In this document: piece by piece, positions 15,791 to 24,311 of the stretch
Layout: the number at the start of each line of letters is the position of its first letter
Numbering within the stretch: position 1 is the first letter of the stretch
Assembly: GCA_905202595.1 (NCBI GenBank)
Contig: CAJKSP010000028.1
Coordinates: forward strand, 1-31,953
Origin: an uncultured Sutterella sp.
GTDB lineage: Bacteria; Pseudomonadota; Gammaproteobacteria; Burkholderiales; Burkholderiaceae_F
Length of the DNA stretch: 31,953 nucleotides
Direction of reading: 5' to 3'
Notes under the pieces: generated by a model
What the model saw: the letters and a program-made list of their open reading frames with translations, nothing else
Told to the model about the DNA's origin: nothing
Databases searched by the model: none
Translations under genes and position numbers: made by a program

Positions 15791-16108
15791 ATCCTGTTGC
15801 TCTTGAACTGTTCGTCATCCGCAGCAGAGCGGACGAACTGCACTTTGAACAAGGGGCAGCAGGCATTAATCACATGAATGCGATGAAAAATCCGAAGCCG
15901 AAGGCGTCGGGAATAGCTCAGCAGATGATGCGAAGCGCGCTATTCCAGGAGGCTATAGCGGAAATTTTGTCAGTTACAACTTTTCTTGAGGTTTGAGGGT
16001 CAGCGGAGGTGATGCTGCGCGCAGAGGAGGCTAGAACGCTAAAAGCCCCTCTTTGCGGCTGCGTTCGGCCGCAGGAAGGCATGATCAATTGAGAGGAGGA
16101 ATCTTCCT

Positions 16109-16705
16109 ATGACAGCTTTTCGCACTACGCTTTTTGCGCTTGCGAGCGTCTTTGCGGCGGCGCCTTTGGCGGCGTCTGCTGCGGGCGTGCAGTATTCCGA
16201 CGCGCAGATCGAGGTGCATGCCAAGCCCTCAAGCGGCTACCTCGGCACGCTGGCGCCGGCTACGCCCATCAAGGTTCTCGAGAAGAAGGACGGCCAGGCT
16301 CGCATTGAAGTGTCCGGCTGGGCTCTGAAGGAATATCCGAGCCAGATCTTCAAGGAAGCGGGCCTGCGCATCGAATACGCGTCCTTTGACGAAGAGGGCG
16401 CCGTGAAGCTCGATCCCAAGGCGGGAGAAAAGACGGTGCAGGGCAATGTCTGGCAGCGAGCCACTGCAACGGGCTGGGTTCCTGCGAAGAGCCTCACGAG
16501 CGATCTGAAGGGACTTTGGAAGAAGGGCGAAGCGCGCGAGCTCGATGCCTGTTCGTCCTGCCACGCGGCGCCCAAGCCCGTGCATTTCACGGCCAATCAG
16601 TGGGCAAGCCAGCTGCCGGTTCGCGGCGGCCGCACCGGCCACACGCGCCGCGGCAACAACGCGCTGATGTTCAAGTGGCTGCAGGAGCACGCCAAGCCCA
16701 TGTAG
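16109..16705 (+). CDS. Periplasmic monohaem cytochrome c, TorC C-terminal-like
   Basis: This 198-residue protein passes electrons to the molybdoenzyme encoded next to it. Residues 1-24 are a Sec signal peptide. Residues about 28-140 form a beta-rich region with repeated Gly/Trp turns. A single haem-binding motif CSSCH (148-152) is followed by AAPKPVHFTANQW. This matches the C-terminal monohaem domain of pentahaem TorC/TorY cytochromes, and the usual N-terminal membrane-anchored NapC-like tetrahaem domain is absent. The start is well set by AGGAGGA (16094-16100) eight bases before the ATG. The downstream torA-like gene begins 58 bases later with no terminator between, so the two are probably one operon. 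A NapC-type quinol dehydrogenase from elsewhere is presumably needed. Confidence 0.8.
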   Translation: MTAFRTTLFALASVFAAAPLAASAAGVQYSDAQIEVHAKPSSGYLGTLAPATPIKVLEKKDGQARIEVSGWALKEYPSQIFKEAGLRIEYASFDEEGAVKLDPKAGEKTVQGNVWQRATATGWVPAKSLTSDLKGLWKKGEARELDACSSCHAAPKPVHFTANQWASQLPVRGGRTGHTRRGNNALMFKWLQEHAKPM

Positions 16706-16763
16706 GCCTTGCGTTCGTCTGCTCATTCACGCCAGCACAGCTTTTCATCAGGATTTTTTTGCT

Positions 16764-19346
16764 ATGAATACTTCCCGCCGCAATCTCTTCAAGGCGGCCG
16801 GCGCTCTCGCGGGCGCGGCCGTCATCCCTGCCTCGCAGGCTGCCGCTCGCTCCAAAAAGGGCGCCCCTGCCGACGAGGCTTCTCTCGGCAAGCCGCATTT
16901 CCTCAAAGGCGGCGTTGAAGTCGGCGCGCCCCTGCCGGGCGCGCCCGACCTCGCGCTCTCGAAGACCTTCGAGCCGGGCCGCTCCACGCTCGACGAGGGC
17001 GTCGTCATGAATGCGTCCCATTGGGGCATCGGCCGCGTCTGCGTCAAGGGCGGCCGCATCCAGCGCATCGAGCCCTTTGAAAAGGATCATTCGCCGTCGC
17101 TTCAGCTGCAGGCCTTTGCGCAGCAGCCCTACAACCGCGCCCGCATCCGCTATCCGATGGTGAGGAAGAGCTGGCTCGAGCGCGGCTACAAGGCCGGCGG
17201 CAGCGGCCGCGGCAGCGAGCCCTTCGTCCGCGTCTCCTGGGAGAAAGCCGCCAAGCTCGTCGCCGATGAAATCAAGCGCGTGCGCGACACCTATGGTCCG
17301 ACGTCAATCTACGGCGGCTCCTACGGCTGGATGTCGCCGGGCGCCGTGGGCAATGCGCGCAACCTCCTCGGGCGCGTGCTCAATCTGGCGGGCGGCTTCA
17401 CGGGCGGCCTCGGCGACTATTCGACCGGTTGCGCGCAGGTGATTCTGCCTTATGTGATCGGATCGAACGGCGTCTACGAGCAGGTCACGTCCTGGGACCT
17501 CATCTGCGACAAGACTGAGCTCATCGTTCTCTGGGGCGCTGATCCGCTCATCACGAACGACATCGACTGGGCGACGACCATTCACGAAAACGCCGAAGGC
17601 TTCCGCGCCGTCAAGGCGAAGGGCATTCCGGTCGTGGCGGTGAATCCGCTCAAGCCCGACACCGCCGAATTCTTCGGCAAGAACGCGCGCTGGATCGCGC
17701 CGCGTCCGGGCACGGACGTGGCGATGATGCTCGGCATGGCCTATGCGCTCGAGAAGTCGGGCAAGGCGGATCACGAATTCCTGCGCAAGTACACGGTGGG
17801 CTTTGAAGCCTTCCGCGCCTACCTCATGGGCGAGCAGGACGGCACGCCGAAGACGCCGGAATGGGCGTCGAAGATCTGCGGCGTCGACGCCAAGGCGATC
17901 GAGTCCCTGGCGTTCGAGATGCAGGCCAAGCGCACGATGCTCATGGGCGGCTGGGGCATCCAGCGCGCCGAGCACGGCGAGCAGGTCCACTGGATGATGG
18001 TCGTCCTCTCGGCGATGCTCGGCCAGATCGGCCTGCCGGGCGGCGGCTTCGGCTTCACCTACCACTACTCGAACGGCGGCGCGGCGACCTCCGAAGCGCC
18101 GGCGCTGCCCGGCATCTCCGCCAATCCGAAGGGCGGCGACAAGGGCCTCAAGTGGGAAGGCACGAGCCTCGTGTCGATTCCGCTGGCGCGCTTCACCGAG
18201 TGCTTCCTCAATCCGGGCAAGACGATCGACTACAACGGCACGAAGATCACGTATCCGGACATCAAGCTCGTCGTCTGGTCGGGCGGCAATCCCTTTGCGC
18301 AGCAGGAGGACACGAACGGGCTCCTGAAGGCCTGGAAGCGTCCTGAGACCACCATTGTCTGCGACAGCATGTGGACGGCCTCCGCTCGCCATGCGGATAT
18401 TGTGCTGCCGGCTTGCACGAGCCTTGAGCGCAACGACATCACGTCGGTCGGCTCCTACTCGAACCTCGGCTACGTTGCCATGCAGCAGGCGATTCTGCCG
18501 CAGTACGAGTCCAAGTCCGACTATGAAATTTGGCGCATGGTGGCGCATGAGATGGGCTTTGAGAAGGACTACACCGAAGGCCTCGATGAAATGGGCTGGG
18601 TGCGCCGCTTCTACGATGCCGCGCGCGCTGAAGCGAAGACGAACGGCTACGAAATGCCGAGCTTCGAGGAGTTCTGGCGCGCAGGCTACGTCTGGTTCCC
18701 GGTGACCGAAGAGGCTCGCCGCTACAACTACCTCGGCGACTTCCGCAAGAACCCGATCGTGAATCCGCTCGGCACTGAATCGGGCAAGATCGAAATCTTC
18801 TCGAAGAAGATCGAGTCCTACGGCTATGCCGACTGCCCGGCGCATCCGACGTGGCTCGAGCCGACGGAGTGGCTCGGCGGCAAGCTCGCCGAAGACTATC
18901 CGTTTGCGCTTCTCACGTCGAAGAGCCGCTACCGCCTGCACTCGCAGCTCGACAGCTCCGAGAGCCACAACTACGCCGATGCCGAAGACCGCGAGCCCTG
19001 CTGGATTCATCCGGATGCGGCGAAGAAGATCGGCGTCGTCTCGGGCGACATCGTCAAGGTGTCGAGCCGCCGCGGCTCGGTCCTTGCCGCCGCAGTCGTC
19101 ACCGACCGCGTGCGTCCTGATGTTGTCGTCGTGCGCCACGGCGCCTGGTTTGATCCGGAAGAGCCGGGCGAAGAAGGCTCGCTTGACGTGCACGGGTGCG
19201 ACAACGTGCTCACGATCGACATTCCGTCCTCAAAGCTCGCGAACGGCAACGTCGCGAACTCGAGCCTCGTGAAGGTCGAAAAATGGACGAAGGCGCTGCC
19301 GCGCGTGCGCGTTTGGGAGCAGCCGGAGATCGAGCGCGAAGACTGA
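16764..19346 (+). CDS. Tat-exported TorA/BisC-family molybdopterin reductase
   Basis: This 860-residue enzyme belongs to the DMSO-reductase superfamily branch that includes TorA, DorA, TorZ/MtsZ and BisC. It should reduce an N-oxide or S-oxide (TMAO, DMSO, methionine or biotin sulfoxide) in the periplasm. A Tat signal with SRRNLFK (residues 4-10) starts the protein. There is no N-terminal Cys cluster, so no iron-sulfur cluster. YGGSYGWMSPG places Ser186 as the likely molybdenum ligand of this branch, and SHWGIGRVCVK is the usual first strand. The C-terminal KSRYRLHSQLDSSESHNY region is typical of the guanylate-cofactor domain. The preceding gene supplies a cytochrome partner. No TorD-like chaperone follows; a terminator does. 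Substrate cannot be resolved by eye. Confidence 0.88.
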   Translation: MNTSRRNLFKAAGALAGAAVIPASQAAARSKKGAPADEASLGKPHFLKGGVEVGAPLPGAPDLALSKTFEPGRSTLDEGVVMNASHWGIGRVCVKGGRIQRIEPFEKDHSPSLQLQAFAQQPYNRARIRYPMVRKSWLERGYKAGGSGRGSEPFVRVSWEKAAKLVADEIKRVRDTYGPTSIYGGSYGWMSPGAVGNARNLLGRVLNLAGGFTGGLGDYSTGCAQVILPYVIGSNGVYEQVTSWDLICDKTELIVLWGADPLITNDIDWATTIHENAEGFRAVKAKGIPVVAVNPLKPDTAEFFGKNARWIAPRPGTDVAMMLGMAYALEKSGKADHEFLRKYTVGFEAFRAYLMGEQDGTPKTPEWASKICGVDAKAIESLAFEMQAKRTMLMGGWGIQRAEHGEQVHWMMVVLSAMLGQIGLPGGGFGFTYHYSNGGAATSEAPALPGISANPKGGDKGLKWEGTSLVSIPLARFTECFLNPGKTIDYNGTKITYPDIKLVVWSGGNPFAQQEDTNGLLKAWKRPETTIVCDSMWTASARHADIVLPACTSLERNDITSVGSYSNLGYVAMQQAILPQYESKSDYEIWRMVAHEMGFEKDYTEGLDEMGWVRRFYDAARAEAKTNGYEMPSFEEFWRAGYVWFPVTEEARRYNYLGDFRKNPIVNPLGTESGKIEIFSKKIESYGYADCPAHPTWLEPTEWLGGKLAEDYPFALLTSKSRYRLHSQLDSSESHNYADAEDREPCWIHPDAAKKIGVVSGDIVKVSSRRGSVLAAAVVTDRVRPDVVVVRHGAWFDPEEPGEEGSLDVHGCDNVLTIDIPSSKLANGNVANSSLVKVEKWTKALPRVRVWEQPEIERED

Positions 19347-19397
19347 TGCGCGAAAGCGCCGGGCCTGAGCGCCTCGGCGCTTGAAGTCCCTTGATGA

Positions 19398-19441
19398 AGA
19401 GCCGCCGCTTTTCTCTATTCGGAAAGCGGCGGCTCTTTTTT
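19398..19441 (+). terminator. Terminator of the cytochrome/molybdoenzyme operon
   Basis: AGAGCCGCCGCTTT (19398-19411) pairs perfectly with AAAGCGGCGGCTCT (19423-19436) around an eleven-base loop, with T residues continuing to 19441. It ends the two-gene operon 50 bases after the stop codon and shows that no torD-like gene is part of it. Confidence 0.92.
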
Positions 19442-19536
19442 CTTCGTTCGCTGCGCTAAGCTTTTCACCTTAGGCGCTGCGGGCGCGCCGCACTTTCTGC
19501 GGCGTTGCGTCCGCCGCGCAGGAAAAAAGCGATTCC

Positions 19537-20934
19537 ATGAGCCACAGCGAAACTCAAAGCCTCAGCGGAAGCGGCGCGCCCGATTCGGCGCGCGTCATTC
19601 TTCGCACAGCGCTTCCCATGCTGGCGAGCCTGCTCTTAGAGCAGCTCGTCGGCATGACCGATGCGGTCTTTCTCGGGCGCTACGGCGAGGTGGAGCTCGG
19701 CGCTTCTGCGATCGGCGGCATCGTCTTTCTGATCGTCCTCATGCAGGGCTACGGCTTTTCCGTGGGCGCGCAGTCGCTCATGGCCCGTGCAAACGGCGCG
19801 GGAGACCGGGAAGCGGTCGGCGTCGTCTTCCGGCAGAGCGCCATGACGCTGGTTGGGCTAGGCCTTCTTCTCTGCGCAGCGATGACGGCCGCCGCCGCAC
19901 CCCTCATGGAGGCGATCATTCTCAGCCCGGACGTTCAGCGGGCTGCGGCGAGCTATGCCTGGTGGCGCTCGCTCGGGCTCCCCTTCGCCTATCTCTGCAT
20001 TCTCATCCGCGCCTTCTACGTCGCCATTCTCTCGACAAGGATCCTCGCCTGGAGCTCGGGCGTCACGGTTGCGGCGAACTGCATCCTCAACTACCTCCTC
20101 ATCTTCGGCGCCGGTCCCTTCCCTGAGATGGGCATTGCAGGCGCAGCCATTGCCTCTGCGCTGGCGGAGGCGGCCTGCTTTGCGTTTCTCGTCCTCTATA
20201 TGGCAGTTCGCCATGACGCGAAGCGATTCGGACTCGCGCTCGGCCTTTCGGCCTGGCGCTGGCAGAGCGCTATTCAGAAGCGCATTTTCAAGCTCGGCCG
20301 CTGGCTGATGCTACAGGAGGCCATTGCCTTTGCCGTGTGGCTCTACTTCTTTTCAATGACGGAGCATGTGAGTCCGCGAGCGCTTGCCATTTCCAATGTC
20401 GTGCGCCAGCTCGGCTCCCTCGTCTTCCTCTTCGTGCACGCCTTCGGCTCGACCTGCGGCTCGATTGCGGCCAATCTCTACGGCGCGAAGCGCTTTGCGC
20501 CCATTGACGCCGTAGCAAAGAAGGGAATGCTCCTCTCCTTGGCCTGCATGCTGCCCTTCGTGGCGCTCTTTGCCGCAGCGCCCTCGACGACGCTCGGGTT
20601 CTTCACCGATCTGCCCGAGGTGATCAGCGAGGCGAAGCCCGCGCTCTGGGTCATGCTCGCGAGCTATACGGCGACGCTGCCGTGCTTCCATTACTTTTCG
20701 ATTCTGGGCGCGATGGGCTTTGCCAAGGCGGCCTTCCGGCTTTCGCTGGCGGCTGCGGCCGTTTACGCGGCCTACACCGCCTTCATCACGTCGGCAACAT
20801 CGAACATTGCGCTCATCTGGACAGCCGATACGGTCTACGGCGCCGTGCTGGGTTTCGGCGCCTGGCTTGTTTGGCGCCGCGGCGACTGGCAGGAGACGCC
20901 GGCGGCGAAGGCGAGGCCGCTGCATCCGCAATAG
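19537..20934 (+). CDS. MATE-family multidrug/metabolite exporter
   Basis: This 465-residue inner-membrane protein has about twelve hydrophobic helices in two repeats, typical of MATE antiporters, which export cationic drugs or metabolites using Na+ or H+. The first helix region carries LPMLASLLLEQLVGMTDAVF, and GYGFSVGAQSLMARANGAGD matches the family pattern of a Gly-rich helix followed by a Q-x-x-x-A-R-x-x-G loop. The second half repeats it near FVHAFGSTCGSIAANLYGAK. AGGA (19519-19522) upstream of the ATG is somewhat far, about 14 bases. It stands alone between a terminator and a convergent gene. Family is firm; substrate unknown. Confidence 0.9.
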   Translation: MSHSETQSLSGSGAPDSARVILRTALPMLASLLLEQLVGMTDAVFLGRYGEVELGASAIGGIVFLIVLMQGYGFSVGAQSLMARANGAGDREAVGVVFRQSAMTLVGLGLLLCAAMTAAAAPLMEAIILSPDVQRAAASYAWWRSLGLPFAYLCILIRAFYVAILSTRILAWSSGVTVAANCILNYLLIFGAGPFPEMGIAGAAIASALAEAACFAFLVLYMAVRHDAKRFGLALGLSAWRWQSAIQKRIFKLGRWLMLQEAIAFAVWLYFFSMTEHVSPRALAISNVVRQLGSLVFLFVHAFGSTCGSIAANLYGAKRFAPIDAVAKKGMLLSLACMLPFVALFAAAPSTTLGFFTDLPEVISEAKPALWVMLASYTATLPCFHYFSILGAMGFAKAAFRLSLAAAAVYAAYTAFITSATSNIALIWTADTVYGAVLGFGAWLVWRRGDWQETPAAKARPLHPQ

Positions 20935-20977
20935 GAGGAGAGGCCCCGAGCGCGAGCGCGCGTTGGCCGTTCGGTTG

Positions 20978-21589
20978 CTAGTCCGGCACGCCGACGAGCC
21001 AGGCCGAGGGCCCCATGTCCTGCACTTCGCCGAGGCTCTTCCCGGCCTCCCACTTGGCGGCGCCTCGGGCTTTGCCCGTCACGCGCTCGATCTGGAACTT
21101 CCAGACGGCGGCGTAGGGGCCGCGCACCTTCATCTGCACCTGGTTGCGCTCGGCGCTGTTCTCCGGGGCGTAGCGCTTCAGAAGAAGCGCAAAGGCATGC
21201 GCCTTTTCCGCTTCGCTTTCAACGGGTGCGGCCGTGCCCTGCATCACCGTGCTGGCGAAGTCGATGGAATACCACTTCGGCAGCGTCGTCGCCTTCCCGA
21301 CGAAGACGAGGCTCGCTCGCGGATTCATGCCGAGGTTTGCAGCTTTGCGTCCGCCGGGAAGACCCGTCGCATGAAAGTAGAGATGATCGCCTTCGCGAAC
21401 GGGCGACACCGGCACGCCGTACGGGTTGCCGTCAAGGTCGCACGTCGAGAGGACGGCGTAGTCGGCGGCGTCTGCAACCTCAAGCGCCTGTTCGGCCGTG
21501 AGGGCGCGGGCCTGGCGTCGAAGCGGAAAGTCCTTGGTTGATGTTGGAACAGTCTGCGCCGTCTGCACGGCGCTTTGCTCTTGGGGCAT
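20978..21589 (-). CDS. Pyridoxamine-phosphate-oxidase-like (NimA-like) flavoprotein
   Basis: This 203-residue protein has the split-barrel FMN-binding fold of the PNPOx/NimA group. LRRQARALTAEQALEVADAA leads into YAVLSTCDLDGNPYGVPVSP, REGDHLYFHATG and GRKAANLGMNPRASLVFVG, the family's typical strand order. NimA relatives include nitroimidazole-resistance reductases and general flavin reductases, so this does not prove drug resistance. An ATG at 21601 is also in frame, but the ATG at 21589 has GGAGA just upstream and is preferred. The last 50 residues (from WKFQIERVTGKARG) are typical of the longer NimA-like proteins. It is convergent with the MATE gene, and it is downstream of an EamA gene on the same strand with a 128-base gap. 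Confidence 0.85.
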   Translation of the reverse strand: MPQEQSAVQTAQTVPTSTKDFPLRRQARALTAEQALEVADAADYAVLSTCDLDGNPYGVPVSPVREGDHLYFHATGLPGGRKAANLGMNPRASLVFVGKATTLPKWYSIDFASTVMQGTAAPVESEAEKAHAFALLLKRYAPENSAERNQVQMKVRGPYAAVWKFQIERVTGKARGAAKWEAGKSLGEVQDMGPSAWLVGVPD

Positions 21590-21716
21590 CGTTTTCTCCA
21601 TTTCGAGTGCGTGCGCTCGATGGGTTTTTCAGACCTCCGGCGCTGCTGGAAGCTGAGTTCAACTTAGCACCCGTTTTTCTGAAGCGGATGAGGAAAAGCA
21701 CAGAATCACCTTGCGG

Positions 21717-22697
21717 CTAGGCTTCTTCTCGGCGGTTTGTCTCAGCCTTGAGAATGAGCGTCAGTCCCGCAAGAATCGCGAGAAAGCCGAAGCAGCCCGC
21801 AGCAGAGAAGGGTTCGCCCGCGACGGTGACGGCCAGCACAAAGGCGGTGGCAGGCTCGATGAGCGTTGCGGCGACGCCCGTGGCGGCAGAGATCCGCTGC
21901 AGGCCTGTGGTGAAGAGAAGATACGCGGCGCCGGTGACGATGAATCCGAGATAGAGAACGATGAGCGCATCGTCAGGGGTGACGCGGGGAATGCCTTCGA
22001 TCGCGAAGGCGGCCGCTGCTGTCACGATGAGCGCTGCCGCAAAGGTATAAGCGCTCGCGGCAAGAGGGCTGCTTGCTTCGACGAGCGGCTTTGAGAAGAT
22101 CGCATAGAGCGCGTAGCTCAGCCCAGCGCCGAGGCAGAGCGCGAAGCCGCCGGTGCTTGCAGCAAGGCCAAAGGGTGCTGCCGATGCGGCGTTCTGCGAG
22201 ACTGCCATGGCGGCGAGTCCTGCGGCCGCTGCGGCGACGCCCGCGCACCAGAGCGCTCGGGGCAGGCGGCGCAGCTGCAGGCTTTGAATGAGGCCGGCCC
22301 AGATAGGTGCGCTTCCGATGACGAGCGAAGTGCCGACGGCAATTCCCGCCGCCTTCACGCCGGCGAAGAAGAGGAGGTTGTAGCAGCCGATGGCCAATCC
22401 GGAAAGAAGCGAGAGCCTGAGAACGTTCGCTGCGCTGCCTCGAGCTACGCCGTCGGTTTGCTGCGCTTCCGCAGCATGCCCACGGCGCAGCCGCTGCGCG
22501 CCGAGAAGCGCGGCGAAGAAGAGTGCCGCGACGGCAATCCGAAGCGCGCCGAGCCACACCGGCGGCAGGCCACCGGTAATGAACGTCTGAGCCGTGCCCG
22601 TCGTGCCCCAGAGGATGGCGGCCGAGGCGGCGAGAAGCGTGCCGAAGGCGCGACGGCGGGCGGATGCGGCGCAGGAGGAAGGGGGTGAAGCAGGCAT
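21717..22697 (-). CDS. EamA/DMT-family transporter
   Basis: This 326-residue inner-membrane protein has about ten helices in two EamA repeats. The first begins FGTLLAASAAILWGTTGTAQ, with the W-G-x-x-x family motif. The second begins GFALCLGAGLSYALYAIFSK. The frame is open to an ATG at 22772, but the 25 extra residues are charged and unlike the family, so the ATG at 22697 (MPASPPSS) is chosen. No Shine-Dalgarno lies before either start, and a short-leader transcript is possible. It is divergent from the AbgA-type hydrolase gene, and the two may handle related compounds, an inference from position. The substrate is unknown. Confidence 0.84.
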   Translation of the reverse strand: MPASPPSSCAASARRRAFGTLLAASAAILWGTTGTAQTFITGGLPPVWLGALRIAVAALFFAALLGAQRLRRGHAAEAQQTDGVARGSAANVLRLSLLSGLAIGCYNLLFFAGVKAAGIAVGTSLVIGSAPIWAGLIQSLQLRRLPRALWCAGVAAAAAGLAAMAVSQNAASAAPFGLAASTGGFALCLGAGLSYALYAIFSKPLVEASSPLAASAYTFAAALIVTAAAAFAIEGIPRVTPDDALIVLYLGFIVTGAAYLLFTTGLQRISAATGVAATLIEPATAFVLAVTVAGEPFSAAGCFGFLAILAGLTLILKAETNRREEA

Positions 22698-22842
22698 TCG
22701 AGGGAGAATCAGACTAAATATCTTCAAGTGAAGAATCTTATCGCGAAGATGAAGTTGGTGCCATACTTTCACTATTCAATGCCGGCGATGCGCTTGGATT
22801 TGCTCAGCGGACTGCCGGCGCAGCGTTTTTGGGAGTTTGATC

Positions 22843-24144
22843 ATGACGGACGCATTCAAGGAGCCGGTTTCAGAGGCTGAGCTTGTCGCCGAGCGCGAAG
22901 AGATCCATCAATGGCCGGAGCCCGGCTGGTCGGAGTTCGTTTCGAGCGCCCGCGCCGTCGAGCGCTTGTCGTCGCTCGGCTTTGAAGTGCGCTGCGGGCG
23001 CGAGGTGATGAATGAAAAGTTCATCCGCGGCGCCGTGAAGAAGCAGGTTGCTGAAGCGCTCGAAGACGCCAAGAAGAAAGGCGTTTCGCCGGCTGTTCTC
23101 GATCGGCTCGACGGCGTCACGGGCGTCGTGGGCATCTGGAAGACCGGCCGTCCGGGGCCGGTGACGGCCTTTCGCTGCGAGCTCGACTGCGTCTGCGTTT
23201 CAGAGACCGCTGATCCTGCCCACCGGCCCAATCAGGGCGGCTATGCGAGCCGCCGTCCGGGCTACATGCATGCCTGCGGCCACGACGGCCATCAGGCCGT
23301 GATGCTAGGCATCGCCAAGTGGATTGCCGCCAACGCCGACAAGCTCTGCGGCACGATCAAGCTCTGCTTCGAGCCGGGCGAAGAAGGCTCGCGCGGCGGG
23401 CGTCCGATGGCGGAGAGCGGCATTCTTGACGACGTCGACGAGCTCTACTGCATTCATATCGGCTGCGACATTCCGGGCGGCGAAGTCGTGACGGCGCCCG
23501 AAAAGTTTCTCTGCACCACCAAGGTCGACTTCAAGTTCCAGGGGAAGCCTTCGCACGCGGGCATGCAGCCGGAAGTGGGCCGCAATGCGCTTCTCGCGGC
23601 TGCCACGGCTTCGCTCGGCCTCATGGCGCTTCCGCGCCACGGCGAAGGCATGACGCGCGTCAATGTCGGCGTGCTCCGCGCGGGCGAAGGCCGCAACGTT
23701 GTGCCCTCGACCGCTGAAATGCAGGTCGAAGTCCGCGGCGAGAACGAAAAGATCAATCGAGCCATGTTCGAAGAGGCGCTTGAGCGCGTGGCGGGCGCGG
23801 CGGCGATGTACGGCGTTCAGGCGTCCCACGAGGTCATGGGCGAGGCTGTGGACTTCATTCCCGATGCGGATCTGCAGGCGATTGCCGCCGAAGCGGCGAA
23901 GAATGCGCCTTACGTCGACAAGGTTTCGCCGACGATGAACTTCAACGGCAGCGACGACGCGACGATCCTCATCAAGCGCGTGCAGGCGCACGGCGGCAAG
24001 GGCGCCTACATCGTCGTCGGCTCCAAGCTCGACGCGGGCCATCATCAGGCGGGCTTCGACTTTGAAGAAAAGCGGCTCTGGACGATCTTCTCCATCTATC
24101 GTTCGCTTCTCATCCATCACAATGCGGTGCAGGCCGCAGCATAG
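22843..24144 (+). CDS. abgA: AbgA-like M20 amidohydrolase (p-aminobenzoyl-glutamate hydrolase subunit A type)
   Basis: This 433-residue cytoplasmic metallohydrolase belongs to the M20 family and closely follows E. coli AbgA, which with AbgB cleaves the folate breakdown product p-aminobenzoyl-glutamate. Shared features are GREVMNE near the N-terminus, GRPGPVTAFRCELD, MHACGHDGH (metal-site residues His143, Cys145 and His147), FEPGEEGSRGGRPM, RVNVGVLRAGEGRNVVPS, AAAMYGVQ, GSDDATILIKRVQAHGG and AGHHQAGFDFEEK. Length also matches AbgA (436). GGGAG (22831-22835) sets the ATG at 22843, although the frame opens at TTG 22837. No abgB or AbgT-type transporter is adjacent, so the substrate may differ and the symbol is by resemblance. 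Confidence 0.85.
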   Translation: MTDAFKEPVSEAELVAEREEIHQWPEPGWSEFVSSARAVERLSSLGFEVRCGREVMNEKFIRGAVKKQVAEALEDAKKKGVSPAVLDRLDGVTGVVGIWKTGRPGPVTAFRCELDCVCVSETADPAHRPNQGGYASRRPGYMHACGHDGHQAVMLGIAKWIAANADKLCGTIKLCFEPGEEGSRGGRPMAESGILDDVDELYCIHIGCDIPGGEVVTAPEKFLCTTKVDFKFQGKPSHAGMQPEVGRNALLAAATASLGLMALPRHGEGMTRVNVGVLRAGEGRNVVPSTAEMQVEVRGENEKINRAMFEEALERVAGAAAMYGVQASHEVMGEAVDFIPDADLQAIAAEAAKNAPYVDKVSPTMNFNGSDDATILIKRVQAHGGKGAYIVVGSKLDAGHHQAGFDFEEKRLWTIFSIYRSLLIHHNAVQAAA

Positions 24145-24153
24145 AGACGGGCG

Positions 24154-24181
24154 GTCCGGCGCTTGCTTTCGCACGCCGGAC
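24154..24181 (+). terminator. Possible weak terminator after abgA
   Basis: GTCCGGCG (24154-24161) pairs perfectly with CGCCGGAC (24174-24181) around twelve bases, ten bases after the stop codon. It is followed by TGTTGCTT rather than a clean T-run, so termination here would be inefficient or Rho-assisted. Confidence 0.4.
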
Positions 24182-24280
24182 TGTTGCTTGCCGCTTGATC
24201 GGGCGGCATTCAGGAAGCGGCTCGGCGTCGGCCAGGCCGAGCGCTTTTGATGGGTCGATTCCCGTTTCGATTCAGCGCTT

Positions 24281-24304
24281 GAGCGGCGCTTTGCGGCGCC
24301 GCTC
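24281..24304. other. Hairpin in the convergent abgA/EamA intergenic region
   Basis: GAGCGGCGC (24281-24289) and GCGCCGCTC (24296-24304) form a perfect nine-base stem with a TTTGCG loop, just past the 3' end of the minus-strand EamA gene. Neither strand has a following T-run. It could protect 3' ends or pause polymerase. Confidence 0.4.
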
Positions 24305-24311
24305 GTGCTCG

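Larger units (their letters stand above)
15377..16108. promoter_or_regulatory. 730-base divergent intergenic region with clustered inverted repeats
   Basis: This region separates ppk1 (minus) from the cytochrome gene (plus) and must hold both promoters. From 15752 to 15946 it carries four inverted repeats: a 7-2-7 dyad (15752-15767), a perfect 12-base palindrome CTTGTTAACAAG (15779-15790), a bulged hairpin (15810-15838) and an 8-base stem GGAATAGC/GCTATTCC (15910-15946). A further stem, TGCGGC/GCCGCA, lies near 16054-16073. The 15413-15740 half shows nothing definite. No open frame has a credible start or family signature. A structured regulatory RNA or multi-operator promoter is possible. 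Confidence 0.55.

Noticed and set aside
15640..15873. A 77-codon minus-strand open frame in the ppk1-cytochrome intergenic region
   Set aside because: There is no Shine-Dalgarno, no recognisable motif, and it runs across the palindromes. The composition does not look coding.
15910..15946. GAATAGCTCAG resembles a tRNA D-arm start
   Set aside because: No anticodon arm, T-arm or acceptor stem can be completed. Only a simple 8-base stem is present.
17304..19193. A 629-codon open frame on the minus strand
   Set aside because: It is the shadow of the TorA-like gene: Arg/Ala/His-rich translation, no motifs and no ribosome-binding site.
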